A stretch of DNA of 30,265 nt from positions 12,013 to 42,277 of the forward strand of contig FR879616.1 of assembly GCA_000434475.1 (NCBI GenBank). Reading direction: 5' to 3'. Below, piece by piece: positions 1 through 7,269 of this stretch. Made by a program: the position numbers and the translations under genes. The stretch comes from Dialister sp. CAG:486. Lineage in GTDB: Bacteria > Bacillota > Negativicutes > Veillonellales > Dialisteraceae. Position 1 is the stretch's first letter. Every line of letters begins with the position of its first letter. The notes beneath the pieces are model-generated. The model saw nothing but the letters and a program-made list of their open reading frames with translations. It searched no databases and was not told where the DNA came from.

Positions 1-14
1 CGCGCCCCTCTTCC

Positions 15-40
15 TTTTATAATGACTTTTTATAATGACT
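15..40. repeat. 13-bp tandem duplication at window edge
   Basis: The unit TTTTATAATGACT occurs twice back to back (15-27 and 28-40). It lies downstream of the first transporter gene. No function can be assigned. A short hairpin (GAGACC ... GGTCTC, 61-81) sits between it and the gene and could help end the transcript, but it lacks a good T-run. Confidence 0.6.
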
Positions 41-132
41 TCGCAGCACACTTCTGCCCAGAGACCAGACTGCCAGGTCTCTTTCATCACAGGTCACGAG
101 ACGATCATCCACAAAGAGAGCTGCTCCATTTC

Positions 133-1578
133 CTACATATAGAACAGCAGGGTATCGATAATAAATACCGGGTACAGGATCAGTATCGCCCAGCCGATAT
201 ACGCGAAGAAACCGGGCATCTTGATGCCATCCTCTTCCGCGATCGCCTTGATCATGAAATTCGGGGCGTTGCCGATATACGTATTGGCCCCCATGAAGAC
301 GGCACCTGCGGAGATCGCTTCCAGCATGAGCGGAGTGACCGTGCCGACGGTGGTCGCGATACCTTCGGTCGCGCCGAGGCTCGCCGCAGTCTGCAGGAAA
401 ACAAGGTAGGTCGGGGTATTATCCAGACAGGAGGACAGGAGTCCGCACACCCAGAACATATGCCACGGCTGATCGATACCAAGCTCTGTGCCATGGACTT
501 TGAGAAGCACGAGCGCCGGGATCATGGTGATGAAGATGCCGATGAAAAGAACACCGACATCGATCATCGGCGCCATGGAGAAAGCATTCGCCTTATGGAT
601 ACGATATGGCGTAGTGTGAAGAGACAGGAAGGAAGCCAGAAGGATCAGTGCAATCTCCACGATCGTCGCATACGGGAATACGATGTCATCAAAGACTGCT
701 ACCCCTGCCCCATCCTTGAAGAATGGTACATATTCCGGCAGGAAACCATTGGCGACGACGCCGATGATGATGATGCCGATGTAGAGAAAATTGCGCTTCC
801 CATCAATGTGGATCAGCGGCTCGCCTTCTGCCACCTTGATCTCCTCCGGCATGCGTCCTGCCGCCAGATCCTTTTTGTAATAATGGCGATCCATCAGGTA
901 AAAAATGGCAAAAAGGATGACCATATTCACCAGGAGGATCGGCGTCAGCTTGAATGTCCATGCAAAGGGTACGCCTCGCTGGAATCCCATGAAAAGCGGC
1001 GGATCACCGAGCGGCGTAAGACACCCGCCCATATTCGCCACGAGGAAAATCAGGAAAACCATGATGTGCGAAACATGCCAGCGCCATGCATTGATGCGAA
1101 TCAAAGGACGGATGAGCAGCATCGCAGCTCCCGTCGTACCGATCCAGCTCGCCATAAGCGTCCCGACAAGAAGGATCAGCGCATTCGTCTTCGGTGTGCC
1201 CGCCAGACGTCCGTCCACCATGATGCCCCCCGCTGTCGCGAAAAGGCCAAATAAAAGTATGATGAAGGGCACGAAGTCCAGCAGCACAGCTTCCAGAAAA
1301 CGCTCGAGGCCTTCCTGCCAGCCGTAAATGTACGAGAACGGGACCAGAAATGCGACACTCCAGAACAGAGCGACCCATTTTTCATTCTTCCGCCACCACA
1401 GGCCATTCACCAAAGGCACGAGGGCTACCGAAAGAAGCAATGCGACAAAAGGAATGATACTCCAAAGAGGCAGCGACATATTCACCGCCTGATGCACCGC
1501 TTCTTGAGCAGATACCAAGGGAGAAGACCCCGCAGTCAGCAAAATGGCGTACGGAAGTGCTTTGAGGGATCGACGCAT
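133..1578 (-). CDS. NhaD/CitMHS-type sodium:proton antiporter-like membrane protein, copy 1
   Basis: A 481-residue polytopic membrane protein of the NhaD/citrate-transporter-like ion transporter family, expected to exchange Na+ for H+ or move an organic anion across the inner membrane. Family-type stretches are visible: SWIGTTGAAMLLIRPLIR, GGCLTPLGDPPLFMGFQRG and GANTYIGNAPNFM, plus about a dozen hydrophobic segments. The N terminus (ALPYAILLTAGSSPLVSA) resembles a signal peptide ending in an A-x-A-like site. I chose ATG at 1578 rather than GTG at 1587. GGAAGG lies 8 nt before the ATG but abuts the GTG, and the ATG start makes the protein align with its 481-residue neighbour from residue 1. 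The adjacent gene at 1947-3392 is a close paralogue. The substrate cannot be told from sequence alone. Confidence 0.88.
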   Translation of the reverse strand: MRRSLKALPYAILLTAGSSPLVSAQEAVHQAVNMSLPLWSIIPFVALLLSVALVPLVNGLWWRKNEKWVALFWSVAFLVPFSYIYGWQEGLERFLEAVLLDFVPFIILLFGLFATAGGIMVDGRLAGTPKTNALILLVGTLMASWIGTTGAAMLLIRPLIRINAWRWHVSHIMVFLIFLVANMGGCLTPLGDPPLFMGFQRGVPFAWTFKLTPILLVNMVILFAIFYLMDRHYYKKDLAAGRMPEEIKVAEGEPLIHIDGKRNFLYIGIIIIGVVANGFLPEYVPFFKDGAGVAVFDDIVFPYATIVEIALILLASFLSLHTTPYRIHKANAFSMAPMIDVGVLFIGIFITMIPALVLLKVHGTELGIDQPWHMFWVCGLLSSCLDNTPTYLVFLQTAASLGATEGIATTVGTVTPLMLEAISAGAVFMGANTYIGNAPNFMIKAIAEEDGIKMPGFFAYIGWAILILYPVFIIDTLLFYM

Positions 1579-1623
1579 AGTTTTCACCTTCCATCAAGAT
1601 TATGAGTGGGGAATATACTTTTC

Positions 1624-1632
1624 ATTATACCA
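1624..1632 (-). promoter_or_regulatory. Extended -10 promoter of transporter copy 1
   Basis: On the minus strand the sequence reads TGGTATAAT, a TGn extended -10 with a perfect TATAAT at 1624-1629. It would start transcription near 1617, giving a leader of about 40 nt. No convincing -35 is present, which is normal for extended -10 promoters. An AT-rich box at 1650-1661 occupies the -35 position and is shared with copy 2. Confidence 0.55.
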
Positions 1633-1802
1633 ATCATTAGCGCACATGATTATTATTTATTTGTCTCCATTTCAAAGCTATATCATAGTCTGGGATTTAT
1701 GCTTTCTGAAAGCGCGTACGTATACCGCGTGTTATCCCATAGATTATAAGTTATGTCTGAAGTATCATATATGATATATATGTAAAAATATAGATAACAT
1801 GC

Positions 1803-1829
1803 AAAAACCGCGGCTCGATCGAGCCGCGG
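1803..1829 (-). terminator. Intrinsic terminator of transporter copy 2
   Basis: A perfect 22-bp palindrome, CCGCGGCTCG paired to CGAGCCGCGG around a central AT, is followed on the minus strand by TTTTT (1807-1803). It lies about 115 bp past the stop of the gene at 1947-3392, so it most likely ends that transcript. Confidence 0.75.
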
Positions 1830-1946
1830 CGAGAATGAACAGATAAGGAAAGAAAGGAAAGTCAATAAGCTCTTGCGCCAGAGGCGATCGGCTGATGAAG
1901 ATGCGTCTATAGGAGGCGCTCGATCACCGAGCCCCGATCACTACCA

Positions 1947-3392
1947 CTAGAGGTAGAATAGCAGCGTATCAAGGATGAATACAGGGAAGAGAATTTCGAG
2001 CGACCATCCGATATACGCGAAGAACCCGGGCATATGGATATGGCTGTCTTCCGCGATCGCCTTGACCATGAAATTCGGAGCATTCCCGATGTACGTATTC
2101 GCTCCCATGAAGACAGCTCCCGCAGAGATCGCTTCCAGCATGACAGGCGTCACGGTGCCGACAGAGGTGATGACCCCGGACGCTGCCCCGAGGCTCCCTG
2201 CCGTCTGCAGGAAAACAAGGTATGTCGGTGTATTGTCCAGGAAGGAGGAAAGCGCCCCCGTGATCCAGAACATCTGCCATGGCTGATTGATGCCCAGTGC
2301 AGAGCCATGCGTCTCAAGAAGGACCAGTGCAGGGATCATGGTGACAAAGATGCCGGAGAAGAGAACAGCAACCCCTTTGATCGGATTCATGGAGAATTGG
2401 TTTTCCTTATGAATATTGGGAGGCGTGGTATGGATAGAAAGCTGGGCAGCCGCAAGGATCAAAATGATTTCTACTAAAGTGGAATACGGGAAAACGATCT
2501 CCTCAAAGATCGGGATCCCTGCCCCATTGGCAAAGAACGGAAAGGCTTCCGGCAGGAAGTTATTCGCCATGACACCCACGATGATGAGCAGAATGTAGAA
2601 GAAATTCTTTTTGCCATAGATCTTGACCAGCGGCGAATTATCATGGAGCTGCATATCGCTTGGCTGACGCCCAGCAGCCAGCTCTTTCTTGAAGTAATGG
2701 CGATCTATGAAATAGAAGGCAATGAAAAGAAGGATGAGATTCAGCACCAGGATCGGGAAGAGATGAAACGTCCATGTGAAAGGCACACCGCGCTGGAAGC
2801 CCATGAAAAGCGGCGGATCGCCAAGCGGTGTGAGGCAGCCGCCCATATTCGCCACAAGGAAGATCAGGAAGACCATGACATGCGCCTTTTCCTTGCGCCA
2901 TTCATTGACACGGATCAATGGACGGATGAAAAGCATAGCCGCACCCGTCGTGCCGATCCAGCTTGCCATGACCGTCCCCACGAAAAGGATCAGCGAATTG
3001 ATGATCGGCGTCCCGGCAAGCTTGCCATGGATCATAATGCCGCCCGCCGTCGCATACAGACCATACAGAAGGACAATGAAGGGAATGAAATCGAGCAGGA
3101 TCGATTCCAAGAGACGATAGATCCCTTCAGAAATACCATACGCATACGAGAATGGTATAAGGAAGAAGAGCGCGCACCCGAGCGATACCCACTTCGTATT
3201 CTTCGCCCACCACAAGCCATTGATCAATGGGACAAAGGCCACTGCGAGCAGCATGACAACGAATGGGATGACGCTCCAAAAGGGAAGCGACTGATTCACC
3301 GCCTCATGAAAGACTTCATCCGCAGAAACAGCTGGAATCGAGCCAGCGGTCAAAAGAATGCTATAGAAAATACCCTTGGTAAACTTGGACAT
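1947..3392 (-). CDS. NhaD/CitMHS-type sodium:proton antiporter-like membrane protein, copy 2
   Basis: A 481-residue paralogue of the gene at 133-1578, same length and same order of motifs (SWIGTTGAAMLFIRPLIR, GGCLTPLGDPPLFMGFQRG, GANTYIGNAPNFMVKA). The N terminus (ILLTAGSIPAVSA) again looks like a signal sequence. The start ATG has AAGG about 9 nt upstream. The two copies are co-oriented and separated by a terminator and a new promoter, so they are independent units rather than one operon. A small leader ORF with its own ribosome binding site lies between the promoter and this gene. Differences between copies concentrate in loop segments, for example residues around 235-260. That fits subfunctionalised transporters or a gene-dosage duplication. 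The transported ion or acid is unknown. Confidence 0.88.
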   Translation of the reverse strand: MSKFTKGIFYSILLTAGSIPAVSADEVFHEAVNQSLPFWSVIPFVVMLLAVAFVPLINGLWWAKNTKWVSLGCALFFLIPFSYAYGISEGIYRLLESILLDFIPFIVLLYGLYATAGGIMIHGKLAGTPIINSLILFVGTVMASWIGTTGAAMLFIRPLIRVNEWRKEKAHVMVFLIFLVANMGGCLTPLGDPPLFMGFQRGVPFTWTFHLFPILVLNLILLFIAFYFIDRHYFKKELAAGRQPSDMQLHDNSPLVKIYGKKNFFYILLIIVGVMANNFLPEAFPFFANGAGIPIFEEIVFPYSTLVEIILILAAAQLSIHTTPPNIHKENQFSMNPIKGVAVLFSGIFVTMIPALVLLETHGSALGINQPWQMFWITGALSSFLDNTPTYLVFLQTAGSLGAASGVITSVGTVTPVMLEAISAGAVFMGANTYIGNAPNFMVKAIAEDSHIHMPGFFAYIGWSLEILFPVFILDTLLFYL

Positions 3393-3473
3393 GGGACTTC
3401 ACCTTCTGAATGAATGCTTATGATTTCCGAAACGACATAGATGTCATAGACAGGACTGATAGTCAGATCAGAC

Positions 3474-3617
3474 TTATCCACCGGACCCGCAAACCATTCG
3501 TTTTTGATACCGGAGATCGATCCATCGTATCATTCTAAAATGAAACGCTTCATTTTTAATCGCGAATTCATCATGTAAAGCAGTCATGGCTTTAGAATAA
3601 TTGATGACTCTTCTCAT
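3474..3617 (-). CDS. Small 47-residue leader ORF ahead of transporter copy 2
   Basis: The ORF starts MRRVINYSKAMTALH and ends in MVCGSGG before a TAA stop. It has a purine-rich Shine-Dalgarno (AAGGGGGA) about 7 nt before the ATG. A TATAAT lies about 40 nt upstream, so it would be the first cistron of the transporter copy 2 message, ending about 80 nt before that gene. The product is basic (many Arg and Lys), has no transmembrane segment and resembles nothing I recognise. It could be a real small protein, a regulatory leader peptide or a chance ORF. Copy 1 has a short leader without such an ORF. Confidence 0.4.
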   Translation of the reverse strand: MRRVINYSKAMTALHDEFAIKNEAFHFRMIRWIDLRYQKRMVCGSGG

Positions 3618-3656
3618 GCTGATTCCCCCTTATCCGTGCTTTTTGGAACAATTTCA

Positions 3657-3665
3657 ATTATAGCA
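3657..3665 (-). promoter_or_regulatory. Extended -10 promoter of leader ORF and transporter copy 2
   Basis: The minus strand reads TGCTATAAT (TGn plus a perfect -10 at 3657-3662). A weak -35 (TAAACA, 4 of 6 matches) lies 16 bp upstream, overlapping the AT-rich box at 3682-3693. The start point would be near 3650. Confidence 0.55.
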
Positions 3666-3896
3666 CCATTATCTGAAATGTTTATTATTTATTCATGTCA
3701 AGTTTTTATTATTTCCATAGATTGCAATTCATATTTTCAACTTTCCTTCTCCTTGTGTCATTAAAACAAATGTGTAATCTATGAATACGGCTTCCTATAA
3801 AATATAAATATACACTTTATGGTTATTGTATATACAGCCTATCGTCAACGGTCGTCTTCCGGTTGACTTATCCATTCCAAAAGACCCTCACCCAAT

Positions 3897-3932
3897 AAAA
3901 AAACACGGCATCCTTTCGGATACCGTGTTTTT
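3897..3932 (-). terminator. Terminator of the phosphate transport operon
   Basis: A hairpin with arms ACACGG(C/T)ATCC around a TTTC loop is flanked by A7 on one side and T5 on the other, so it can work in both directions. On the minus strand it has a T-run of seven. It follows the pit gene after the 167-bp element. Confidence 0.8.
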
Positions 3933-3965
3933 AAGGACATTGCTTCTTAAGCTGTATCAGCTTCT

Positions 3966-4132
3966 TTAAGGAAACACTGATTAAATCGTTGTCAGATTGC
4001 ATTCTTGGATTTTTATACAGAGCGAGGAATCATCTGACGCGAATAGCAAGCTATTTAAGGAAGATGATGACGAAGCCATGTATAAAAATCCATATGAAAT
4101 TCGACTCTGCGATTTAATCAGCGTTTCCTTAA
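3966..4132. repeat. 167-bp inverted-repeat element (MITE-like), copy A
   Basis: It has 23-bp terminal inverted repeats with one mismatch (TTAAGGAAACACTG... at 3966-3988 and ...GCGTTTCCTTAA at 4110-4132). Inside, further arms pair: GGATTTTTATACA with TGTATAAAAATCC, ATCATCT with AGATGAT, and an apical AATAGC-AA-GCTATT. The whole unit can fold as one long hairpin. A second copy of exactly the same length is at 11412-11578. It contains no gene. Its right end supplies the pit stop codon. Confidence 0.85.
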
Positions 4133-5121
4133 AATGTATGCCGCAATAGCAGGTACACCAAAGCGCCGACAGCGGCCGTACAGGGGATCGTCATGACCCA
4201 TGCCGAGACCATCTGGTAAGCGACACACCAGTGGACAGCGCGGAACCGCTTCGCCCAGCCCACGCCCATGATGGAGCCGGTGACAACATGCGTGGTCGAT
4301 ACAGGGAGATGCAGCATGGTCGCAGAGAAAATGATAAGGGACGAGTTCAGATCTGCCGCAAGACCATTGACCGGCTGCATGCGGAAGATCTTATTTCCGA
4401 CAGTACGGATGATACGCCAGCCACCGACACTGGTACCGGCACACATCGCCGTCGCGCATGCCACTTTGACTTCCCACGGCACCTCGAGCGCTCCGATATA
4501 GCCGCCCGACAACAGTGCCAGCGTGATGATGCCCATCGACTTCTGCGCATCATTCGAGCCATGAGAAAACGCCATGAGTGCTGCCGATACCATCTGGATG
4601 TGACGGGAGATATAATTCACGCGCGACTTCCCTACATTTCTGAAAAAAACATAAAGGAGCGTCATGATGAAATAGCCCATGCCAAGAGCCACGATCGGAG
4701 AGCAGACGAGGCCGATGACGATCGTCAACACCCCGGCAAGGTGGATCGCGCCTGTGCCGTAAGAGATGATGACTGCACCGATGACACCGCCGATCAGTGC
4801 ATGAGATGACGAGGACGGCATCCCGATACGCCAAGTGAATAGATTCCAGAAGATCGCAGAGGCAAGCGCCGCGATAAGGACGACAGAGTCGACCATATGC
4901 GGTGAGGTGACGATCTCCCCGCCGATGGTCTTCGCCACCCCGGTAGAGATCATGGCGCCGACAAAGTTCAAAAAAGCAGACATCATGATCGCTATCTTGG
5001 GACTGAGTGCGCGCGTCGCCACACAAGTCGCGATAGCATTGGCCGTATCGTGGAAGCCATTGATAAAATCAAAGCAGAGTGCCAAAATGATAACAAGCCC
5101 CACAAGGTACATATCAGGCAT
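4129..5121 (-). CDS. pit: PiT-family inorganic phosphate transporter
   Basis: A 330-residue inner-membrane protein of the PiT family, which moves phosphate (often as a metal-phosphate complex) with H+ or Na+. Two inverted family repeats are visible: an N-terminal signature GFHDTANAIATCVATRALSP (about residues 22-41) and the matching SHGSNDAQKSMGIITLAL in the second half, with about ten hydrophobic segments. It overlaps the upstream DUF47 gene by 8 bp and GAGGT within that gene provides its ribosome binding site, so the two are co-translated. The stop codon TAA lies inside the end of the 167-bp element, suggesting the element inserted at or reshaped the 3' end. The length is normal for bacterial low-affinity PiT proteins, so function is probably intact. 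Confidence 0.93.
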   Translation of the reverse strand: MPDMYLVGLVIILALCFDFINGFHDTANAIATCVATRALSPKIAIMMSAFLNFVGAMISTGVAKTIGGEIVTSPHMVDSVVLIAALASAIFWNLFTWRIGMPSSSSHALIGGVIGAVIISYGTGAIHLAGVLTIVIGLVCSPIVALGMGYFIMTLLYVFFRNVGKSRVNYISRHIQMVSAALMAFSHGSNDAQKSMGIITLALLSGGYIGALEVPWEVKVACATAMCAGTSVGGWRIIRTVGNKIFRMQPVNGLAADLNSSLIIFSATMLHLPVSTTHVVTGSIMGVGWAKRFRAVHWCVAYQMVSAWVMTIPCTAAVGALVYLLLRHTF

Positions 5122-5740
5122 ATTTCATGACCACCTCTTTGATCAGGTTTGCTACTTTCTCCGCCCGATCGCAGGTGTCCTCCATCGCTTCCATGATCTC
5201 CTTCCAGCGAATGATCTCCATGACATCGTGACTGCCATCGAAGAGATCGGAAATAGACTGGCGATAGATCGCATCCCCTTCGCTTTCGAGCTGATTCAGC
5301 TTGCGGGCACGCTGACCGATCTCGATCTCATTCTTGTCGATGTCTTTCAAAAGTCGGAAAAGGACGATCAGCTCCTCAGCCATTTCGACCAGGATATCCG
5401 CCATGCGCACCGGCAGCTTCGAGCCAATGCCCGCATGATACAGCTTCATGGAAAGCACGACATCCTGAATATCATCGACACAGTCATCGAGTGTGGAAGT
5501 CAGCATAAAAAAATCTTCCCGATCGATCGGTGTGATGAAGACATGGCGCATCTTCGCTGCAATGTCATGTGTCACGCGATCTGCCGCATGCTCCAGATTC
5601 TTCACTTCCTTCGAGTATTTTTCCAGCTTCGTCGGATCCTGCAGTACCTCTTTCGCCATCAGAGTGCCTTTGTGGAAATACTCTGCATTCGTCACAAGGA
5701 AATCGAAAAACTCTTCATGCTTATTCACCAGACTGAACAT
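5114..5740 (-). CDS. DUF47 (PhoU-like) phosphate transport accessory protein
   Basis: A 208-residue helical protein of the DUF47/PhoU-like family, known to be encoded next to PiT transporters and thought to control or chaperone them. The sequence is almost entirely charged amphipathic helices. It includes the segments LEHAADRVTHDIAAKM and LTSTLDDCVDDIQDVV, whose acidic residues match the metal-binding patterns of PhoU-like bundles. I chose ATG at 5740 (MFSLVNKHEEFFDF): GGAGG lies 12 nt upstream, whereas the earlier in-frame ATG at 5773 has no ribosome binding site and precedes that GGAGG. It overlaps pit by 8 bp. Together they form a two-gene phosphate uptake operon. Confidence 0.88.
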   Translation of the reverse strand: MFSLVNKHEEFFDFLVTNAEYFHKGTLMAKEVLQDPTKLEKYSKEVKNLEHAADRVTHDIAAKMRHVFITPIDREDFFMLTSTLDDCVDDIQDVVLSMKLYHAGIGSKLPVRMADILVEMAEELIVLFRLLKDIDKNEIEIGQRARKLNQLESEGDAIYRQSISDLFDGSHDVMEIIRWKEIMEAMEDTCDRAEKVANLIKEVVMKYA

Positions 5741-6146
5741 AACGTCTAACGTCCTCCGTTTTACCAAAAACATACGTATGTCTTTATGATATCTTATGAA
5801 TGTAAAGCCTGTGTAAAATCCTTGACAAAATCTTCAACTTATCGAAAATCATTTATCTTGATTATAGCTGAAATCATGCGTTTTTTGAATGGGTTCATAC
5901 AAATCTAATTGTATCTCAGGAAAAAGGTAATCTCAGGATTAGGGATTAGTAGCTAGGGATTCGGAGTATCAAGTGACTGGTGACTAGTGACTCGTGAGTG
6001 GAATACTACTTTCGGGCATCGCCCCATATATACTTGCGGCGGAGCCGCCACCTTCATTTCTCATTTCTCATTTCTAATTTCTAATTCGCGCATAGTTCTC
6101 ATTCATAATCAGTGGACGGAGCCACCCCAAGAGCTCCCCCCTCCCC
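5741..6146. other. Divergent spacer between phosphate operon and rubrerythrin
   Basis: The left part is AT-rich and holds a possible promoter for the phosphate operon: TATAAT at 5861-5866 on the minus strand, with TTCAAA 17 bp further up at 5884-5889. The right part (5935-6088) is a composite repeat. No gene is supported. Confidence 0.5.
5935..6088. repeat. Composite intergenic repeat, copy 1
   Basis: In order it contains TAGGGAT-type repeats, TGACTGG/TGACTAG repeats, a conserved core (GAATACTACTTTCGGGCATC, then CCCATATATA), a GCGGCG/CGCCGC hairpin, and four heptamers of CATTTCT/AATTTCT (6055-6082). The same order recurs at 18731-18864, where four CATTCCT heptamers replace CATTTCT. A rearranged inverse copy is at 11627-11892. 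Confidence 0.8.
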
Positions 6147-6175
6147 TTGACAGAATATCGATAATCATCTATACT
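6147..6175 (+). promoter_or_regulatory. Near-consensus sigma-70 promoter of rubrerythrin
   Basis: TTGACA (6147-6152), a 17-bp spacer and TATACT (6170-6175): a perfect -35, an ideal spacing and 5 of 6 matches at -10. The predicted start is near 6182, about 94 nt before the rubrerythrin ATG. Confidence 0.85.
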
Positions 6176-6186
6176 GTCTATAGATG
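6166..6186. promoter_or_regulatory. Operator-like inverted repeat over the rubrerythrin -10
   Basis: Perfect 8-bp arms CATCTATA (6166-6173) and TATAGATG (6179-6186) are separated by CTGTC. The repeat covers the -10 and the start site, the usual place for a repressor. It does not match the PerR or Fur consensus, so the regulator is unknown. Confidence 0.55.
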
Positions 6187-6227
6187 AGAAATTTCTCATC
6201 CCCTTCCACATTCTAGGGAGAATGTGG
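6183..6227 (+). promoter_or_regulatory. Two 5'-UTR hairpins of the rubrerythrin message
   Basis: GATGAGAAATTTCTCATC (6183-6200) is a perfect 18-bp palindrome beginning at the predicted transcription start. CCACATTCT (6206-6214) and AGAATGTGG (6219-6227) form a 9-bp stem with an AGGG loop. They could stabilise the 5' end of the mRNA or act as regulatory structures. The second hairpin is not followed by a proper T-run, so it is unlikely to be a terminator. Confidence 0.5.
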
Positions 6228-6275
6228 ATTCTTTATGTTTGCAAGTCCTACGAGTGTAAAAGGAGGAATTTTACC

Positions 6276-6848
6276 ATGGAAGAAGCAAAAGTATTAGAAG
6301 AAATGAAACGCCTCGCCGGCACACAGACGGAAAAAAACCTGCGTGCTGCCTTCGCCGGAGAATCCCAGGCTCATGTGAAATACAACCTGTTTGCTGCAGA
6401 AGCGGAAAAGGATCCGTCCATCTCCCGCCAGATCGCTGATCTTTTCAGAGAAACCGGCGCCAATGAAAAAGCCCATGCCAAACTGTGGTTCTGGCTCGTC
6501 GGTGATCTCAAGAAGACCACCGCAGAACACCTGAAAATGGCCGCTGCCGGTGAAAACGGTGAATGGACTTCCATGTATCCGGAATTCGCTGCTACCGCAG
6601 AAAAAGAAGGCTTCCCGCAGATCGCTTTCCTGCTCTCCAAAGTCGGCGAGATCGAAAAGCAGCATGAAGCACGCTATAAACTGCTGCTGGCTAATGTCGA
6701 AAACGGCCAGGTCTTCAAGAAAGGCGAAAAGAAACTTTGGATGTGCGCTAACTGCGGCTACACCGTAGAATCCGTAGAAGCACCGGAAGAATGCCCGGTA
6801 TGCGGCCATCCGCAGAGCTTCTTCGCCATCAAAGCGGAAAACTACTAA
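6276..6848 (+). CDS. rbr: Rubrerythrin
   Basis: A 190-residue cytoplasmic non-haem iron protein that reduces hydrogen peroxide in anaerobes. The N-terminal ferritin-like domain carries the di-iron ligands: E29, E64-x-x-H67, E103 and E127-x-x-H130. The C-terminal rubredoxin-like domain binds one iron through C157-x-x-C160 and C173-x-x-C176, which is the classical domain order. The start is ATG at 6276, with AAAGGAGG 9 nt upstream; an in-frame ATG at 6222 lies within the 5' hairpin and has no ribosome binding site. It is the only plus-strand gene in the window and is a stand-alone unit, with its own strong promoter, stacked palindromes and a terminator. Peroxide-responsive regulation is expected from known relatives but the operator sequence is not the PerR type. 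Confidence 0.97.
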   Translation: MEEAKVLEEMKRLAGTQTEKNLRAAFAGESQAHVKYNLFAAEAEKDPSISRQIADLFRETGANEKAHAKLWFWLVGDLKKTTAEHLKMAAAGENGEWTSMYPEFAATAEKEGFPQIAFLLSKVGEIEKQHEARYKLLLANVENGQVFKKGEKKLWMCANCGYTVESVEAPEECPVCGHPQSFFAIKAENY

Positions 6849-6870
6849 TAAGTCATTAAGGTAAGTCATC

Positions 6871-6903
6871 AAAAAGCCCCCGACATTCTTGCAGGGGCTT
6901 TTT
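6871..6903 (+). terminator. Terminator of rubrerythrin
   Basis: Arms AAAAAGCCCC and GGGGCTTTTT enclose a 13-nt loop, starting 23 bp after the stop codon. The structure is symmetric and could also stop minus-strand transcription. Confidence 0.88.
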
Positions 6904-6950
6904 GATTGGGATTCAAGGTCAGCCTGCACAGCGTATCTCCCTTTGATTCT

Positions 6951-7031
6951 GAATGAAAGCTCTACACGCCAGTGAGAATTGAGAAGTATTGGTGCGGCGC
7001 ATAAAAATCAGAAGCGCCGCAGAGCTTCATA
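6951..7031. repeat. GCGGCGC hairpin repeat, copy 1
   Basis: Outer arms TGAAAGCTCT (6954-6963) and AGAGCTTCA enclose inner arms TGCGGCGC (6993-7000) and GCGCCGCA (7014-7021), with the loop ATAAAAATCAGAA. A full second copy is at 11278-11353, and related copies are at 26690-26762 and 28300-28385. Confidence 0.8.
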
Positions 7032-7040
7032 TAAGGAAAC

Positions 7041-7138
7041 TACGAGAGAACGGGCTATCCCCCATTTCCTTTTATCCCATCACACATGGTGAATGCCACT
7101 TCCCCGTATCGTCATTTCGAGCAAATGCGAGAAATCTT
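7041..7138. repeat. Direct repeat with TCATTTCGAGC motif, copy 1
   Basis: It begins TACGAGAGAACGGGCTATCC and ends in TCGTCATTTCGAGC...GCGAGAAATCTT. It matches 7270-7361 over nearly its whole length, with small gaps. Inverted relatives of its end part lie at about 7236-7265 and 11733-11765. Confidence 0.8.
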
Positions 7139-7269
7139 CCTTGCACGCCGGTAAAACGATGACCGTAGGATAACGTGAAGCCAATGATCCCAAGCGATTT
7201 TTACGTAACCGCCTGCATGCTGAATACCGCTGCAGCGTGGAGATCTCTCGACTACGCTCGAGATGACTA

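Larger units (their letters stand above)
1579..1946. other. Spacer between the two transporter genes
   Basis: This AT-rich spacer holds the promoter of copy 1, a 14-bp perfect palindrome TATCATATATGATA (1763-1776) that could be an operator, and the terminator of copy 2. No gene is supported here. Confidence 0.6.
3393..3965. other. AT-rich upstream region of transporter copy 2
   Basis: This stretch holds an extended -10 promoter, a 47-codon leader ORF and the terminator of the phosphate operon. Positions 3700-3890 are AT-rich with no recognisable gene. Confidence 0.6.

Noticed and set aside
3393..3660. Sodium-sensing riboswitch ahead of transporter copy 2
   Set aside because: I could not align the leader to any known Na+ riboswitch core, and the leader is occupied by an ORF.
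3966..4132. Insertion sequence with transposase
   Set aside because: The element is only 167 bp and has no coding capacity; it can be at most a non-autonomous element.
6201..6240. Transcription attenuator in the rubrerythrin leader
   Set aside because: The 9-bp hairpin is followed by ATTCTTTATG, not a continuous T-run.
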